Origin: Nodosilinea sp. FACHB-141
Lineage (GTDB): Bacteria; Cyanobacteriota; Cyanobacteriia; Phormidesmidales; Phormidesmidaceae
Direction of reading: 5' to 3'
Assembly (NCBI RefSeq): GCF_014696135.1
Contig: NZ_JACJPP010000011.1
Location: 823,197 to 887,196 of the forward strand
DNA length: 64,000 nt
Below are positions 6,497 to 15,426 of the stretch, in pieces; within the stretch, counting starts at the first letter, position 1; every line of letters begins with the position of its first letter. Made by a program: the position numbers and the translations under genes. The notes beneath the pieces were generated by a model. That model did no database searches, had not been told where the DNA came from, and was given only the letters and a program-made list of their open reading frames with translations.

Positions 6497-9400
6497 ATGC
6501 CTCTTCCCTCGCCCAAAGTTGATCCCCGTACCTATACAGAACTGGTGGCTAGTGCTGAGTGGCTAGCTCAATGTTTTACCGGCTATGGATTTCTAATCTT
6601 GAAATCTCCTCTTTGGGAACTACCCCCTGATTGGGAATCGCTCTCTATCAAGGCTTTAGAACCTCTCAAGATTGAGTTTATAACTATCAGTAGTGCTGAC
6701 GACCTTCCTCCTAATGAAGAACCGAATAAGGTAATTGTTGGCAAGATTGGAGACTCTTACCACATTCGTATTTTTGATAAAGATAAAAAACAAATTTTTG
6801 ATGTAGGAAAGGGAGAATTTTCACCTGGCGAGAGCTTGCGTAAGTTTCTGGAGAATGTTTTTCACCGTAAAGCTAACAATCAGTCTATACCAACTGATAG
6901 CACGGTCAAAGACCTTCTAAGGCAGCTTGCTTTTCCTAAGGAAGGAAAGGGATTAGTAATCGTTGGAAAAGACCGAGACTCGTATCATCTTCGTATTTTC
7001 GATTGGGCTGGAAAACAGGTTGTTGATAAGAAGATTGTTGATGAGGGGAAAGATGAATCTACACATAACACAATTCTCCGCAAACAATTGCAAGATTCGT
7101 TTGATTGCCAATTAAATAATCAATCAATAGATGATCAGACAAAAAGTAAACTTCTAAAACTAATTCAGGCCAGTGTAGGTTTAACTCTTGATTTTCAGTG
7201 GATTCCTCCAGAAGACAAAACCGATGCTGGACGTGCCCTGATTCGGATCTTTGGACGCATGGCATCAATGGTCACCGATCGCCTCAACCGCGTTCCTGAA
7301 AAGCACTTTCTGGCATTCCTCAACCTAATTGGCGCTCAACAGCAACCCCCACAACCTGCCCGTGTGCCGCTGACAGCTTATCTGGTGGATAATAGCCCGG
7401 TCGGTGCCATTGTCCCGGCCCATACTCAGATTACAGCAGTATCTCAACCTGGTGAAACTGAGGAAGTTTTGTTTGAAACTCAAGAGGATCTGGTAGTGAT
7501 GCGATCGCAATTGCAAGCGGCGATTGTGCATCGGGGTAAGCAATACTGCGATCACCGTGTGACAGCAACTACCGCTACTGGAGACTTTTCGGTCTTTGAG
7601 ATTGAGCAACCCAATACCCTCTATATCGCTGCCGATCAACTAACTACTAAGATAGATTCTCAAGAGATTCAATTGGCGATCTCTAATTCAGGCAACTTGA
7701 AAGGGTGGAACTGGAGCTATTGGAATGGTGAAATCTGGCAAATATTAAGTACTAAGGGTGTGGATGATAAGCTACAACTTACACAGCCCGAGTCTGCGCC
7801 TAAAGAATGGAAACCTCCTAAATATAAAATAATTGAAGGCACAGAAGCCCAATGGCTACGAGGGATTGCGCCTGGAACTTTGCTATCACCAGCTGAAATT
7901 CGCCTAATACGTGCCGAAACAGGAGCAATCGTTCCTGATCAGGCTTTTTTTAATACCGATGAAATTGATCTGAGCAAAGACTTTTTTCCCCTTGGGGAAA
8001 CCCCTCGCTTCAACGACACCTTTTACATTGCTAGTCAGAGTCTTTTGTCAATTGGAAAATCTACTATTACGATCAACCTCTCTAAAAGTGATCCTTATCC
8101 GTTTACGGCAACTATAAGTAAAAAAAAGATTAGTACTCCTCAGCCTAGTGAGGACGTTCAGCTCCAATGGGAAGCCTGGAATGGAACTGCTTGGGAAAAA
8201 ATATCTCAACCAAATCCATCTAATCTAAATGATTTGGTTGCCGTTATTACTTTGCCAGATCAGGTCGCCCCAGTGGAGGTAAATGGCGAAGAAAATTACT
8301 GGCTACGAGCAAGGCTAATTGCAGGCAACTACGGCAGTGAACCTCGCTTTGAAACAAAGACCCAGCCAACCGAGGACGCAACAAAGACCAAGTCAGCCGA
8401 GGACGCAACAAAGACCACAACGACGATCCTAGAACAAGTTGCAGGCTATTTCCCACCCAGTCTGAAATCCCTTACCCTTAGCCGCAGTGAAATCAAAAAC
8501 ATTGCGCCTAAAGAAGTATTGAATGCTTTACCATCAGGAGCTTTTGTTCACCCTGATGCTGATACTTTTCCTCTTCACCAGGAAGATGGCTTGTATTTAG
8601 GATTTGATCGTCCCTTTCCTAATCAATCGATTGCCCTCTACTTACAAATCGCTCCATCAAGCCCCGGTGAGTTATTGAAATCTAATCCTGCAGAAACGCC
8701 CGCAAAACTGAAATGGGAGTATTACGGTGTTGAGGCCTGGCGATCGCTCAGTGTGCAAGACGGCACTCAAAACTTGAGTCAGCGTGGCATGGTGCAGTTT
8801 GTTGGTCCATCAGATTTTGCCTCGCAAGCGCTGTTTGGTCGGTCGGGATACTGGTTGCGGCTGCGATTGCAGGAAGGTGATTTTCAGATTCAGCCTCGTT
8901 TGCAGCAGGTGCTCACAAATACGGTTTGGGCGATTCAGGCAACGACTTACCAAGACGAAGTTTTAGGCAGTGGCACAGGTAATCCGAGCCTGGTATTACG
9001 CATACTACATACACCCATTCTGTTGGGGCAGCAATTGCTTGTGCGAGAACCAGAACTACCCTCCGCTGAAGAACAGATTGCGATAAAAAAACTGGAAGGC
9101 AATAACGCGATCGCCATTTCCACCGATGCTTCAGGGCAGCCTGAAGACATTTGGGTGCGCTGGCACGAGGTCAGCGATTTTTACGCTTCTGGCAGCCGCG
9201 ATCGCCACTACATACTCGATCGCATGATTGGCGAAATTCGCTTCGGCGGTGAAGGGCAAGGTATGGCTCCGCCAATAGGGCGCAACAACATTCGCATGGC
9301 TCGTTACCAGTCGGGTGGGGGCAGGCAGGGCAATTGTGGGGTAGGAACATTGACTGCACTTAAAACCACGGTGCCCTATGTCAATCGGGTAACGAACCAC

Positions 9401-10105
9401 GAACCCGCCAACGGGGGAGCCGATCTGGAATCGATCGCCGTTGTGCAAGAATCAGCCCCGAAGCAACTGCGCCACCGCGATCGCGCTGTCACCTGGCAAG
9501 ACATCGAAGACTTGACTTACGCGGCCTCTAGCGAAATTGCTCGTGTAAAAGTGATTACTCCTAAATTCGATCCAGTGGTGCTGCCCTGGATACCGAATGC
9601 AGATGAGCAGCCGTTGCCACCTGAAGGTTTAGCCGAAGCATTGCAGCAAGCAGGCACTGCAACCGTGCTAATTGTGCCCCACAGCCCAGCACTCCAGCCT
9701 ACTCCCAGTCTGGCACTAATTGAACAGGTCAAACGCTACTTGGGCGATCGCACCAGCCCCAGCCTCAAATTACAGGTGACTGAGCCGTTTTGGGTTAAAG
9801 TTACCGTCACAGCTACCATTGCACCAGTTTCGTTTCAGGCTGCCAACTCGCTGGAGGCTGCCGTCAAAGCTGCTCTCACAGACTTCCTGCATCCACTTAC
9901 TGGAGATACGAGGGGACGAGGTTGGTCTTTTGGTCGTAATCCGCATGAGTCAGACCTCTATGCCCGGATTGAGCGCATTCCTGGAGTGAGCCATGTCGAG
10001 TCTCTCAGTATCGCCTCACCAATCGCCAATCTTGCTACGGATAATCGTGATCGCTTCCTAATCTACTCAGGGCAGCACCAGATCACAATTAGTTCGCCGC
10101 CGTAA
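6497..10105 (+). CDS. Baseplate J-like wedge protein (Afp11-like) with inserted tandem modules
   Basis: 1202 aa, a large baseplate wedge protein. After a short MPLPSPKVDPRTYTELV start, residues ~31-232 are an extra block, and the normal family sequence resumes at about 240 with AGRALIRIFGRMASMVTDRL and NRVPEKHFLAFLNLIG. The insert holds two copies (about 78-145 and 152-229) of a module with VGK-x-DSYH-RIFD and QLNNQSI-type motifs. The C-terminal half (from ~950) is the J-domain, with RDRAVTWQDIEDLTYAA and a trailing REIP-like RIERIPGVSHVESL. It forms the ring that triggers sheath contraction. Insert DNA is visibly more A+T-rich than its flanks. Confidence 0.88.
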   Translation: MPLPSPKVDPRTYTELVASAEWLAQCFTGYGFLILKSPLWELPPDWESLSIKALEPLKIEFITISSADDLPPNEEPNKVIVGKIGDSYHIRIFDKDKKQIFDVGKGEFSPGESLRKFLENVFHRKANNQSIPTDSTVKDLLRQLAFPKEGKGLVIVGKDRDSYHLRIFDWAGKQVVDKKIVDEGKDESTHNTILRKQLQDSFDCQLNNQSIDDQTKSKLLKLIQASVGLTLDFQWIPPEDKTDAGRALIRIFGRMASMVTDRLNRVPEKHFLAFLNLIGAQQQPPQPARVPLTAYLVDNSPVGAIVPAHTQITAVSQPGETEEVLFETQEDLVVMRSQLQAAIVHRGKQYCDHRVTATTATGDFSVFEIEQPNTLYIAADQLTTKIDSQEIQLAISNSGNLKGWNWSYWNGEIWQILSTKGVDDKLQLTQPESAPKEWKPPKYKIIEGTEAQWLRGIAPGTLLSPAEIRLIRAETGAIVPDQAFFNTDEIDLSKDFFPLGETPRFNDTFYIASQSLLSIGKSTITINLSKSDPYPFTATISKKKISTPQPSEDVQLQWEAWNGTAWEKISQPNPSNLNDLVAVITLPDQVAPVEVNGEENYWLRARLIAGNYGSEPRFETKTQPTEDATKTKSAEDATKTTTTILEQVAGYFPPSLKSLTLSRSEIKNIAPKEVLNALPSGAFVHPDADTFPLHQEDGLYLGFDRPFPNQSIALYLQIAPSSPGELLKSNPAETPAKLKWEYYGVEAWRSLSVQDGTQNLSQRGMVQFVGPSDFASQALFGRSGYWLRLRLQEGDFQIQPRLQQVLTNTVWAIQATTYQDEVLGSGTGNPSLVLRILHTPILLGQQLLVREPELPSAEEQIAIKKLEGNNAIAISTDASGQPEDIWVRWHEVSDFYASGSRDRHYILDRMIGEIRFGGEGQGMAPPIGRNNIRMARYQSGGGRQGNCGVGTLTALKTTVPYVNRVTNHEPANGGADLESIAVVQESAPKQLRHRDRAVTWQDIEDLTYAASSEIARVKVITPKFDPVVLPWIPNADEQPLPPEGLAEALQQAGTATVLIVPHSPALQPTPSLALIEQVKRYLGDRTSPSLKLQVTEPFWVKVTVTATIAPVSFQAANSLEAAVKAALTDFLHPLTGDTRGRGWSFGRNPHESDLYARIERIPGVSHVESLSIASPIANLATDNRDRFLIYSGQHQITISSPP
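6728..7190 (+). repeat. Two tandem ~75-residue IFD modules inserted in the baseplate J gene
   Basis: Coding repeat: module one has VIVGKIGDSYHIRIFDKDKK and module two VIVGKDRDSYHLRIFDWAGK; both continue to a helix and a NNQSI motif. The modules resemble a short RIFDADGK-type segment that I recall as dispersed in unrelated cyanobacterial proteins; that link is from memory and inference. Confidence 0.7.
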
Positions 10106-10152
10106 GTTGTTTGCCCAGCTTGTTTCTTCCTGACTGTTCCGTTGAATGCCTT

Positions 10153-11031
10153 ATGCCCCTACCGTTACCCAATCTCGATGACCATGATTACGCCGACCTG
10201 GTAGAAATGGCGCGATCGCTCATCCCCAGTGAGTATCCAGAATGGACAGATCACAATCCTTCTGACACAGGCATTATCCTACTTGAGCTATTTGCCTGGT
10301 TAACGGAACTGCTGCTATACCAGGTGAACCAGGTACCTGACCAATCTCAGGAGGAATTTCTTAAACTACTCAAGGGTTATGCCACCTGGACGATGCCTCC
10401 AAATCAATCACTTCAGGCAGCAACCCAGAAAACGATTTTGGCACTGCGAAAGCGCTATCGAGCTGTCACAGCCGCAGATTATGAGGCTCTGGTGATGGAG
10501 AATTTTGCGGTTGGGCGGGTTAAGGTGTTTGAAAACCGGAATCTAACATTAAAATCACAGCCCCCTGAGCCAGTCGCGGGTCATATCAGCCTGGTGGTCG
10601 TGCCCCAAGAACCGTTTACTGTCCTCAACCCATCGTTACAGACAAAGATCCGAGACTTTTTGGAAGAACGACGCTTGTTAGGGACAAAGCAGCACGTTGT
10701 CTCTCCTGAATATGTGAACATTTCTATTAAAGCTAACCTAAATTTAGAGGCGGGTCGCGTGTTTGAGCAGGTCAAAGCGGCAGGCGTTGCTCAATTACAA
10801 CAGTTTTTCCATCCTCTATCAGGGGGAGAAGATAAACAGGGTTGGCCGTTTGGCCGAGCCGTCTATATTTCTGAGATTTACCAGCAGCTAGATCAGCTAG
10901 ACGGGGTTGACTATGTGGAAGACGTAACTGTGACGGTGAAGCCACCAGGCCAGAACAAAGTCTCGTTAAAGGCGCACCAACTTGTGCAGCTTGATCAGGT
11001 TGAGTTTACCCATGCGGGGACACATAATTAG
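10153..11031 (+). CDS. Second baseplate J-family protein (Afp12-like)
   Basis: 292 aa from the ATG at 10153, chosen because MPLPLPNLDDHDYADLV is the standard family start; a longer frame from a TTG at 10111 adds 14 unconserved residues. N-terminal domain: WTDHNPSDTGIILLELFAWL followed by TELLLYQVNQVPD, the same fold as the start of the large J protein. C-terminal domain: KRYRAVTAADYEALVMENF and the final YISEIYQQLDQLDGVDYVED. It is much shorter than typical J proteins, lacking most of the central beta-rich region, and probably pairs with the 1202-aa protein in the wedge. Confidence 0.88.
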   Translation: MPLPLPNLDDHDYADLVEMARSLIPSEYPEWTDHNPSDTGIILLELFAWLTELLLYQVNQVPDQSQEEFLKLLKGYATWTMPPNQSLQAATQKTILALRKRYRAVTAADYEALVMENFAVGRVKVFENRNLTLKSQPPEPVAGHISLVVVPQEPFTVLNPSLQTKIRDFLEERRLLGTKQHVVSPEYVNISIKANLNLEAGRVFEQVKAAGVAQLQQFFHPLSGGEDKQGWPFGRAVYISEIYQQLDQLDGVDYVEDVTVTVKPPGQNKVSLKAHQLVQLDQVEFTHAGTHN

Positions 11032-11033
11032 GT

Positions 11034-11792
11034 ATGACTTTACCCTCTAACTCCCCCCCCAGCCACTATCTTGACTATCTTCCAGCCGCGCTTCACGAAG
11101 ACCCGTTTTTGGGGCAATTTCTTCTGGCATTTGAAGCCATTCTTAGCGGTGTCTCAGTCGAGGATGTATCAACTCCGGCTGGGTTTGAGAAAACCTTAGC
11201 TGATATTCATACCCGGTTTTCAGCCCAAAAAACGCCGCCAGAGTTCTTACCCTGGTTAGCTGGCTGGGTTGCCCTAAGCCTACGCGATGACTGGGATGAA
11301 CAAGTTAAGCGCGACTTTATTCAGCGTATTGTGCCCTTATACCAGCAGCGGGGCACAAAGACAGCAATGAAGAAAATGCTTCAGATCTACCTGCAAAAGC
11401 AAGTAAACCCGCAGGATAAATCGGTCACAGAGTATGTGGAAATTTTTGAGTTTGATCAAATCCCGCATTACTTTCAGGTGCAGCTTCGCCTCGATAGCCA
11501 GGACTTGACCGAGTATCGCCGCAAGGAAACCGTTGCCCGCGCCATTATTGATCAAGAAAAGCCAGCTCACACTGTCTATGCGCTGCAAATTTTAATGCCA
11601 ACAATGCGGTTGGTTTCGCCAGAAAAGCTTGAGGCAGAGGGTGTAAAAAGTGAGGATATTCCTAAACAAAGACTGCGGCTTTTTGCAAACTCTCGTAGCC
11701 GAGGTTATAAGACCCATCAAAACAAGACTGCCTTGGGCACAACAGCCGAACGCCCCAAATCTGCTGATTCCTCCCCCTCAACCTCTAAATAA
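11034..11792 (+). CDS. Phage tail protein I family baseplate component
   Basis: 252 aa similar to P2 gpI-type tail proteins encoded after J genes in eCIS operons. Conserved parts: YLDYLPAALHEDPFLGQFLL near the start, a TPPEFLPWLAGWVALSLRDD segment around residue 75, and RRFIQRIVPLYQQRGT-like FIQRIVPLYQQRGTKTAMKK. In phage the protein links baseplate and tail fibre. The C-terminal ~40 residues are polar and low-complexity. Starts 2 bases after the J gene. Confidence 0.87.
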   Translation: MTLPSNSPPSHYLDYLPAALHEDPFLGQFLLAFEAILSGVSVEDVSTPAGFEKTLADIHTRFSAQKTPPEFLPWLAGWVALSLRDDWDEQVKRDFIQRIVPLYQQRGTKTAMKKMLQIYLQKQVNPQDKSVTEYVEIFEFDQIPHYFQVQLRLDSQDLTEYRRKETVARAIIDQEKPAHTVYALQILMPTMRLVSPEKLEAEGVKSEDIPKQRLRLFANSRSRGYKTHQNKTALGTTAERPKSADSSPSTSK

Positions 11793-11825
11793 TCCCTAAC
11801 TATTCTTGAACTGGAGTCACGAATC

Positions 11826-14063
11826 ATGTCAAATGAGTTGAAGCCTCAACCCAAATATGTTGAAAAACGCCCCCGCTATTTTGATGGTCAATACCTGTCA
11901 GTTGATGACTTTGCAGATGAGCAAGAATATCACATTGATCGCCAGCGCCGCATCAGTCAATTTTTGCATGTGTCTGGAATTTTAGAAGGTTTGCAGGTCA
12001 CGGTTACCTCAAACAACCGCTTACAGATCACACCCGGAGCTGCGATCGACAACGAAGGGAGGCAAATACTGCTCACGAATGAAGCAGCCTATGAAAAAAC
12101 GATATTGAAAGTAACAGCACAGACGTTTGAAATTGATTTGTCAACACTAGATCTAACAAAAACTTACAACTTGTCGATTGATTGGAATGAAGAGGGATCC
12201 GATCAGCAGACAGATGGAGGAGGTTCTCAAGCCACCCGCGCCTATGAGCGTTCAACAATTGTTATAAAAGAAGTTTCAGAAACATTATCATCGTCTACAG
12301 TTTTATTGGCTGTCTTAGAAGGTAAAGGGGCTAATAATCCTTTTAAGCTAGACTTAAAAAGCCGCCAATATTCTGGCCTCAAACTACCTGCCAAGGATGG
12401 AAACGGCGTTACTTTGCGATCGCAAAACGGAGCCAGCGATCGCGCTGTTCTCTCTGGCAGTTTGAGCATTACTCAGAACCTCACAGTTTCAGGCACAAGC
12501 ACCTTAACGGGCAATGTGGGCATTGGCACAATCAGTCCAACTGAGAGACTGGAGGTCAGCGGCAACATCAAAGCAACCAACGCGACCTTAACCGGCACCC
12601 TCTCGGTCACAGGAACCAGCACCTTAACAGGCAATGTGGTAATTGGCAATATCAGCGGTAGTGCCGGTACTGGACTTAGTAATCTCCTAAAAGTTGCCTT
12701 CAACCAATCCGATCTGGTGGAAATGAACAGTCAAAACAAAGGAGCAGGGACGCTAGAAATGCTGGCCTGGGCAGAGGGATGGAATATTAACGCTAAAACC
12801 GATGGCAAACATCTCTACCTGAATCGCGATTCTGGTTCCACTTCTGATGTTCGAATTGGACGGGGGGCATCGGAAGGCAATCTTCTCACGATTAAAGGCT
12901 CCGATGGCAAGGTAGGCATTGGCACAACCACCCCAGCCGCAAAGTTGGATGTTGAAGGGGCGGCAATGTTAGGTTATGAAAGCAACATCACTGATTTTGG
13001 CAGTCCACTCAAGTCAGGATTCTACCAAAATGGCGGAGAAAAAGATATTGAAGGAAACGTCCCCGATACTTCTCACGGTTGGACGCACTTGATTACAGCT
13101 CGGCATTCTAATACAGGTAATAATCACCAGCTTCAAATTGCCGCATCCTATCAACCTAATGATCGACTTTTCTTTAGAAAAATAGCAGTGGCTCCGAGTG
13201 TAACCTCAAATCCCGCGTGGAATGAGGTTGCTACCCGAACTACAAACAAATTCATTGGCGATCAAACCATTGAAGGAACCCTGGCGATCGCAGGCACTCT
13301 CTCCGTTACCGGAGATACCACGACCGCAAAGACTCTCTCCGTCACCGGAAATACTACGATCGCAGGGGATTTCACTGTTGGGGGTAAGTATGTAGTGCAG
13401 AATGGCCATGAGGGAGGAAGCAATCGAGGAATCTTTATGTGCAATGCCGATGATAATAACTGGGGCATTTATATGGGGCAACCAGGGGCTTTAAAATCTC
13501 TTGCAGGGGGAACAGCCGTTTCAGGAAAAGGTTTTGATTCTCATGCAATACGGCTGCGAACATATGGAGGGGTGGGAAATGGTTTAATCTATGAGAACTC
13601 CGGCGAAGAGCTAAACCTGAGCATACGAGCCAGTGATGGACTTACATACATAAAAGGTAATACTGGCATTGGTACTGATCCAACAAAAGAAGAGATGCTA
13701 AAGGTAGGAGGAAATACAGCGATCGCAGGTTCTCTCTCTGTAAACGGCGTACTCCACACCGAAGAACTCCAATTAGCACCATGTCTCCGACTAAAATGGA
13801 TAGGGCAAGAGCCCTCCCAACCCAGCCGTGTCAATTGGTTCAACGATTTGTATTTTGGGTATGAGCAGGAGGTGGTGCCATCGGCCCAAGGCTATTTTCT
13901 GCTCGAGATCGAGTTAACCGTGTCATCCCCATCACTCGATCAAAACTTTGAGGCAGTTTATGACAATGGCGGAGACCCGGACGCTCTCATGAGACCAATT
14001 ACACGCAAATTGGCCCGACGGGTCGAGGCAGTTGACCTATTTAAGCGATTAACTGGAGCGTGA
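11826..14063 (+). CDS. Large eCIS fibre-like protein with beta-repeat shaft
   Basis: 745 aa, last gene of the operon. Residues 1-~140 form a conserved start (YFDGQYLSVDDFADEQEYHI, then LEGLQVTVTSNNRLQITPG) seen in proteins at the end of cyanobacterial eCIS clusters. Residues ~215-620 hold repeated strands such as LSVTGTSTLTGNV and GIGT-x-P, typical of trimeric tail-fibre or adhesin shafts. The C terminus (KLARRVEAVDLFKRLTGA) is helical. Preceded by a purine-rich GGAGTC before the ATG at 11826. Likely the receptor-binding or exterior fibre of the particle; a delivered effector is less likely but not excluded. No recognisable toxin domain. Confidence 0.7.
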   Translation: MSNELKPQPKYVEKRPRYFDGQYLSVDDFADEQEYHIDRQRRISQFLHVSGILEGLQVTVTSNNRLQITPGAAIDNEGRQILLTNEAAYEKTILKVTAQTFEIDLSTLDLTKTYNLSIDWNEEGSDQQTDGGGSQATRAYERSTIVIKEVSETLSSSTVLLAVLEGKGANNPFKLDLKSRQYSGLKLPAKDGNGVTLRSQNGASDRAVLSGSLSITQNLTVSGTSTLTGNVGIGTISPTERLEVSGNIKATNATLTGTLSVTGTSTLTGNVVIGNISGSAGTGLSNLLKVAFNQSDLVEMNSQNKGAGTLEMLAWAEGWNINAKTDGKHLYLNRDSGSTSDVRIGRGASEGNLLTIKGSDGKVGIGTTTPAAKLDVEGAAMLGYESNITDFGSPLKSGFYQNGGEKDIEGNVPDTSHGWTHLITARHSNTGNNHQLQIAASYQPNDRLFFRKIAVAPSVTSNPAWNEVATRTTNKFIGDQTIEGTLAIAGTLSVTGDTTTAKTLSVTGNTTIAGDFTVGGKYVVQNGHEGGSNRGIFMCNADDNNWGIYMGQPGALKSLAGGTAVSGKGFDSHAIRLRTYGGVGNGLIYENSGEELNLSIRASDGLTYIKGNTGIGTDPTKEEMLKVGGNTAIAGSLSVNGVLHTEELQLAPCLRLKWIGQEPSQPSRVNWFNDLYFGYEQEVVPSAQGYFLLEIELTVSSPSLDQNFEAVYDNGGDPDALMRPITRKLARRVEAVDLFKRLTGA

Positions 14064-14234
14064 TAGACACCACCCTTAACCCCCTCGCGCGACACGAACG
14101 AAAGCCGATGAGAGCATTTCCACGACTCCGAACTTCTAGGAGGACAGACGGCCACATCGTTACGCACGACAGCCAATGCACCAAACCAATCGCGAAAAAC
14201 CAGGAAGAAAAGATGATTATTGCCGGTAGGGCCA

Positions 14235-14737
14235 TTACGTTAACGCACGGCCAATGAGAGTGTTCATTAGGTTACCTTTGCAAGTCGGAAGCCAATTCAG
14301 CTGCATCGCCGCCCATCCCCACAGACAACTGCCATCACCCAAGTACAAACCCACCCCACTCTTCACCCACCGCCACCACCGCTGAACGTATTCCTCAATG
14401 CGGTTCTCCCCCGCACCTTGCTCATAAAGCTGAGAAACCCGTTTAGCAAACCTCTCCACCGTCTTCGTCGCAATCCCCAATCCCTCAGTTGTAAATCAAT
14501 ACCCCAAAAAATCAACCCCCCGTGCAATCCTCCCAATAAACGTTTTGTCCAGGTGTTACTCAACCCGGAGATCAGCCATCACCTTATTCACCGCCTTAAT
14601 CGCCTGCCGTAGCCTCCACCGCATCGGCGCAAGCACAACCCAATCATCCATAAAGCGGACATAAAAGCAGCCCAATTCCGTCATCCGGTCGTCCAACAGC
14701 TTCAGGTACAGCGCTCCCATCAAAGGCATCGACCCAC
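14235..14737 (-). pseudogene. Reverse transcriptase fragment with two in-frame stops
   Basis: Read on the minus strand in one frame: GALYLKLLDDRMTELG, then FYVRFMDDWVVLAPMRW (the FMDD catalytic motif of reverse transcriptases), HLDKTFIGRIARGVDFLGY, and a C-terminal tail with LYEQGAGENRIEEYV. A TAA lies before HLDK and a TGA follows FLGY, so the gene is dead. The N-terminal half is missing: the frame loses similarity at about 14737. The family resembles group II intron or retron-like enzymes, but no intron RNA domains were recognised. The ORF of 81 codons left at its 3' end should not be treated as a gene. Confidence 0.8.
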
Positions 14738-14894
14738 TTCAACACTGTTACTTTCTAAGCAATTGGATTTATAATCCACTACTCTGGGATATGTCATCCT
14801 GCATATTCAGTCTGTTACCCCAACCTCTTTTACGATAGCTTTTCAGCCTCCGAAATGAAAAACTATTGTATTTAACCCTTTTCCAAACATAGCC

Positions 14895-15152
14895 ATGCAA
14901 GAAAAACTCCAACAACGCCTTCAATCTCTAAAATCCGAATACGAAGCAGGTCAAAAAGTGCTGACCGAACTAGAGGCCAAGCAAACCAATGTGCGCGATA
15001 CTCTGTTGCGTATTAGTGGGGCCATTCAAGTGCTCGAAGAAACCCTCAGTGAAGTGAACGAATCAGATTTGGCTGAAAATGATGCGGTTCCAGCCGAACC
15101 CGTTGATACAGAAGCAGAAGTGGTTAGGCAGTTTAGTAAGCTTGATGATTGA
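14895..15152 (+). CDS. Small coiled-coil protein
   Basis: 85 aa. Residues 1-~55 are a heptad-rich helix (LQQRLQSLKSEYEAGQKVLT, then a LEAKQTNVRDTLLRISGAIQ stretch), and the rest is acidic. I do not assign a function; small proteins of this kind occur in bacteria and near phage-like genes. It lies between two mobile-element relics but has its own intact frame and a TATAGCC-type upstream region with no clear ribosome site. Its codon use (GCGATA, GAA/CTC mix) looks ordinary for the genome. Confidence 0.6.
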   Translation: MQEKLQQRLQSLKSEYEAGQKVLTELEAKQTNVRDTLLRISGAIQVLEETLSEVNESDLAENDAVPAEPVDTEAEVVRQFSKLDD

Positions 15153-15426
15153 TGCCCTGTATCACTTCTTCCACAGGGCAAGCACAAAAAATGGGTCCGT
15201 AACAAGCTAGGGGCATCACAACCGAACGGCGTGCCCCGCGCCGACACGTACCAGCGGCTGGCCCCCGATGCCTTAGAGCATTGCTCCCTACCTGGGTAAA
15301 GCACATCGTTGAGGCCAGTGGTGCCCACAGTGATTTCGTAGAGCTTCGCTCCGCCGTAGGCGTATGACAGCGACCCTCAAACGATTCAAAACTTAAAGGC
15401 ACCACAGCTGCCTCAGTCGCCGATCT
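15153..15426. other. Intergenic stretch, no gene recognised
   Basis: Short frames on the minus strand lack conserved motifs and are interrupted by stops. It is bounded by mobile-element remains, so it may be eroded transposon sequence. A mid-length palindrome-like GATGCCCTGT/ACAGGGCAAG pair sits at 15152-15180 next to the small coiled-coil gene and could act as its terminator. Confidence 0.3.

Noticed and set aside
14064..14234. Continuation of the fibre gene or another gene after 14063
   Set aside because: The 65-codon plus frame starting at 14060 has no motif and overlaps only the fibre gene stop; probably non-coding junction DNA.
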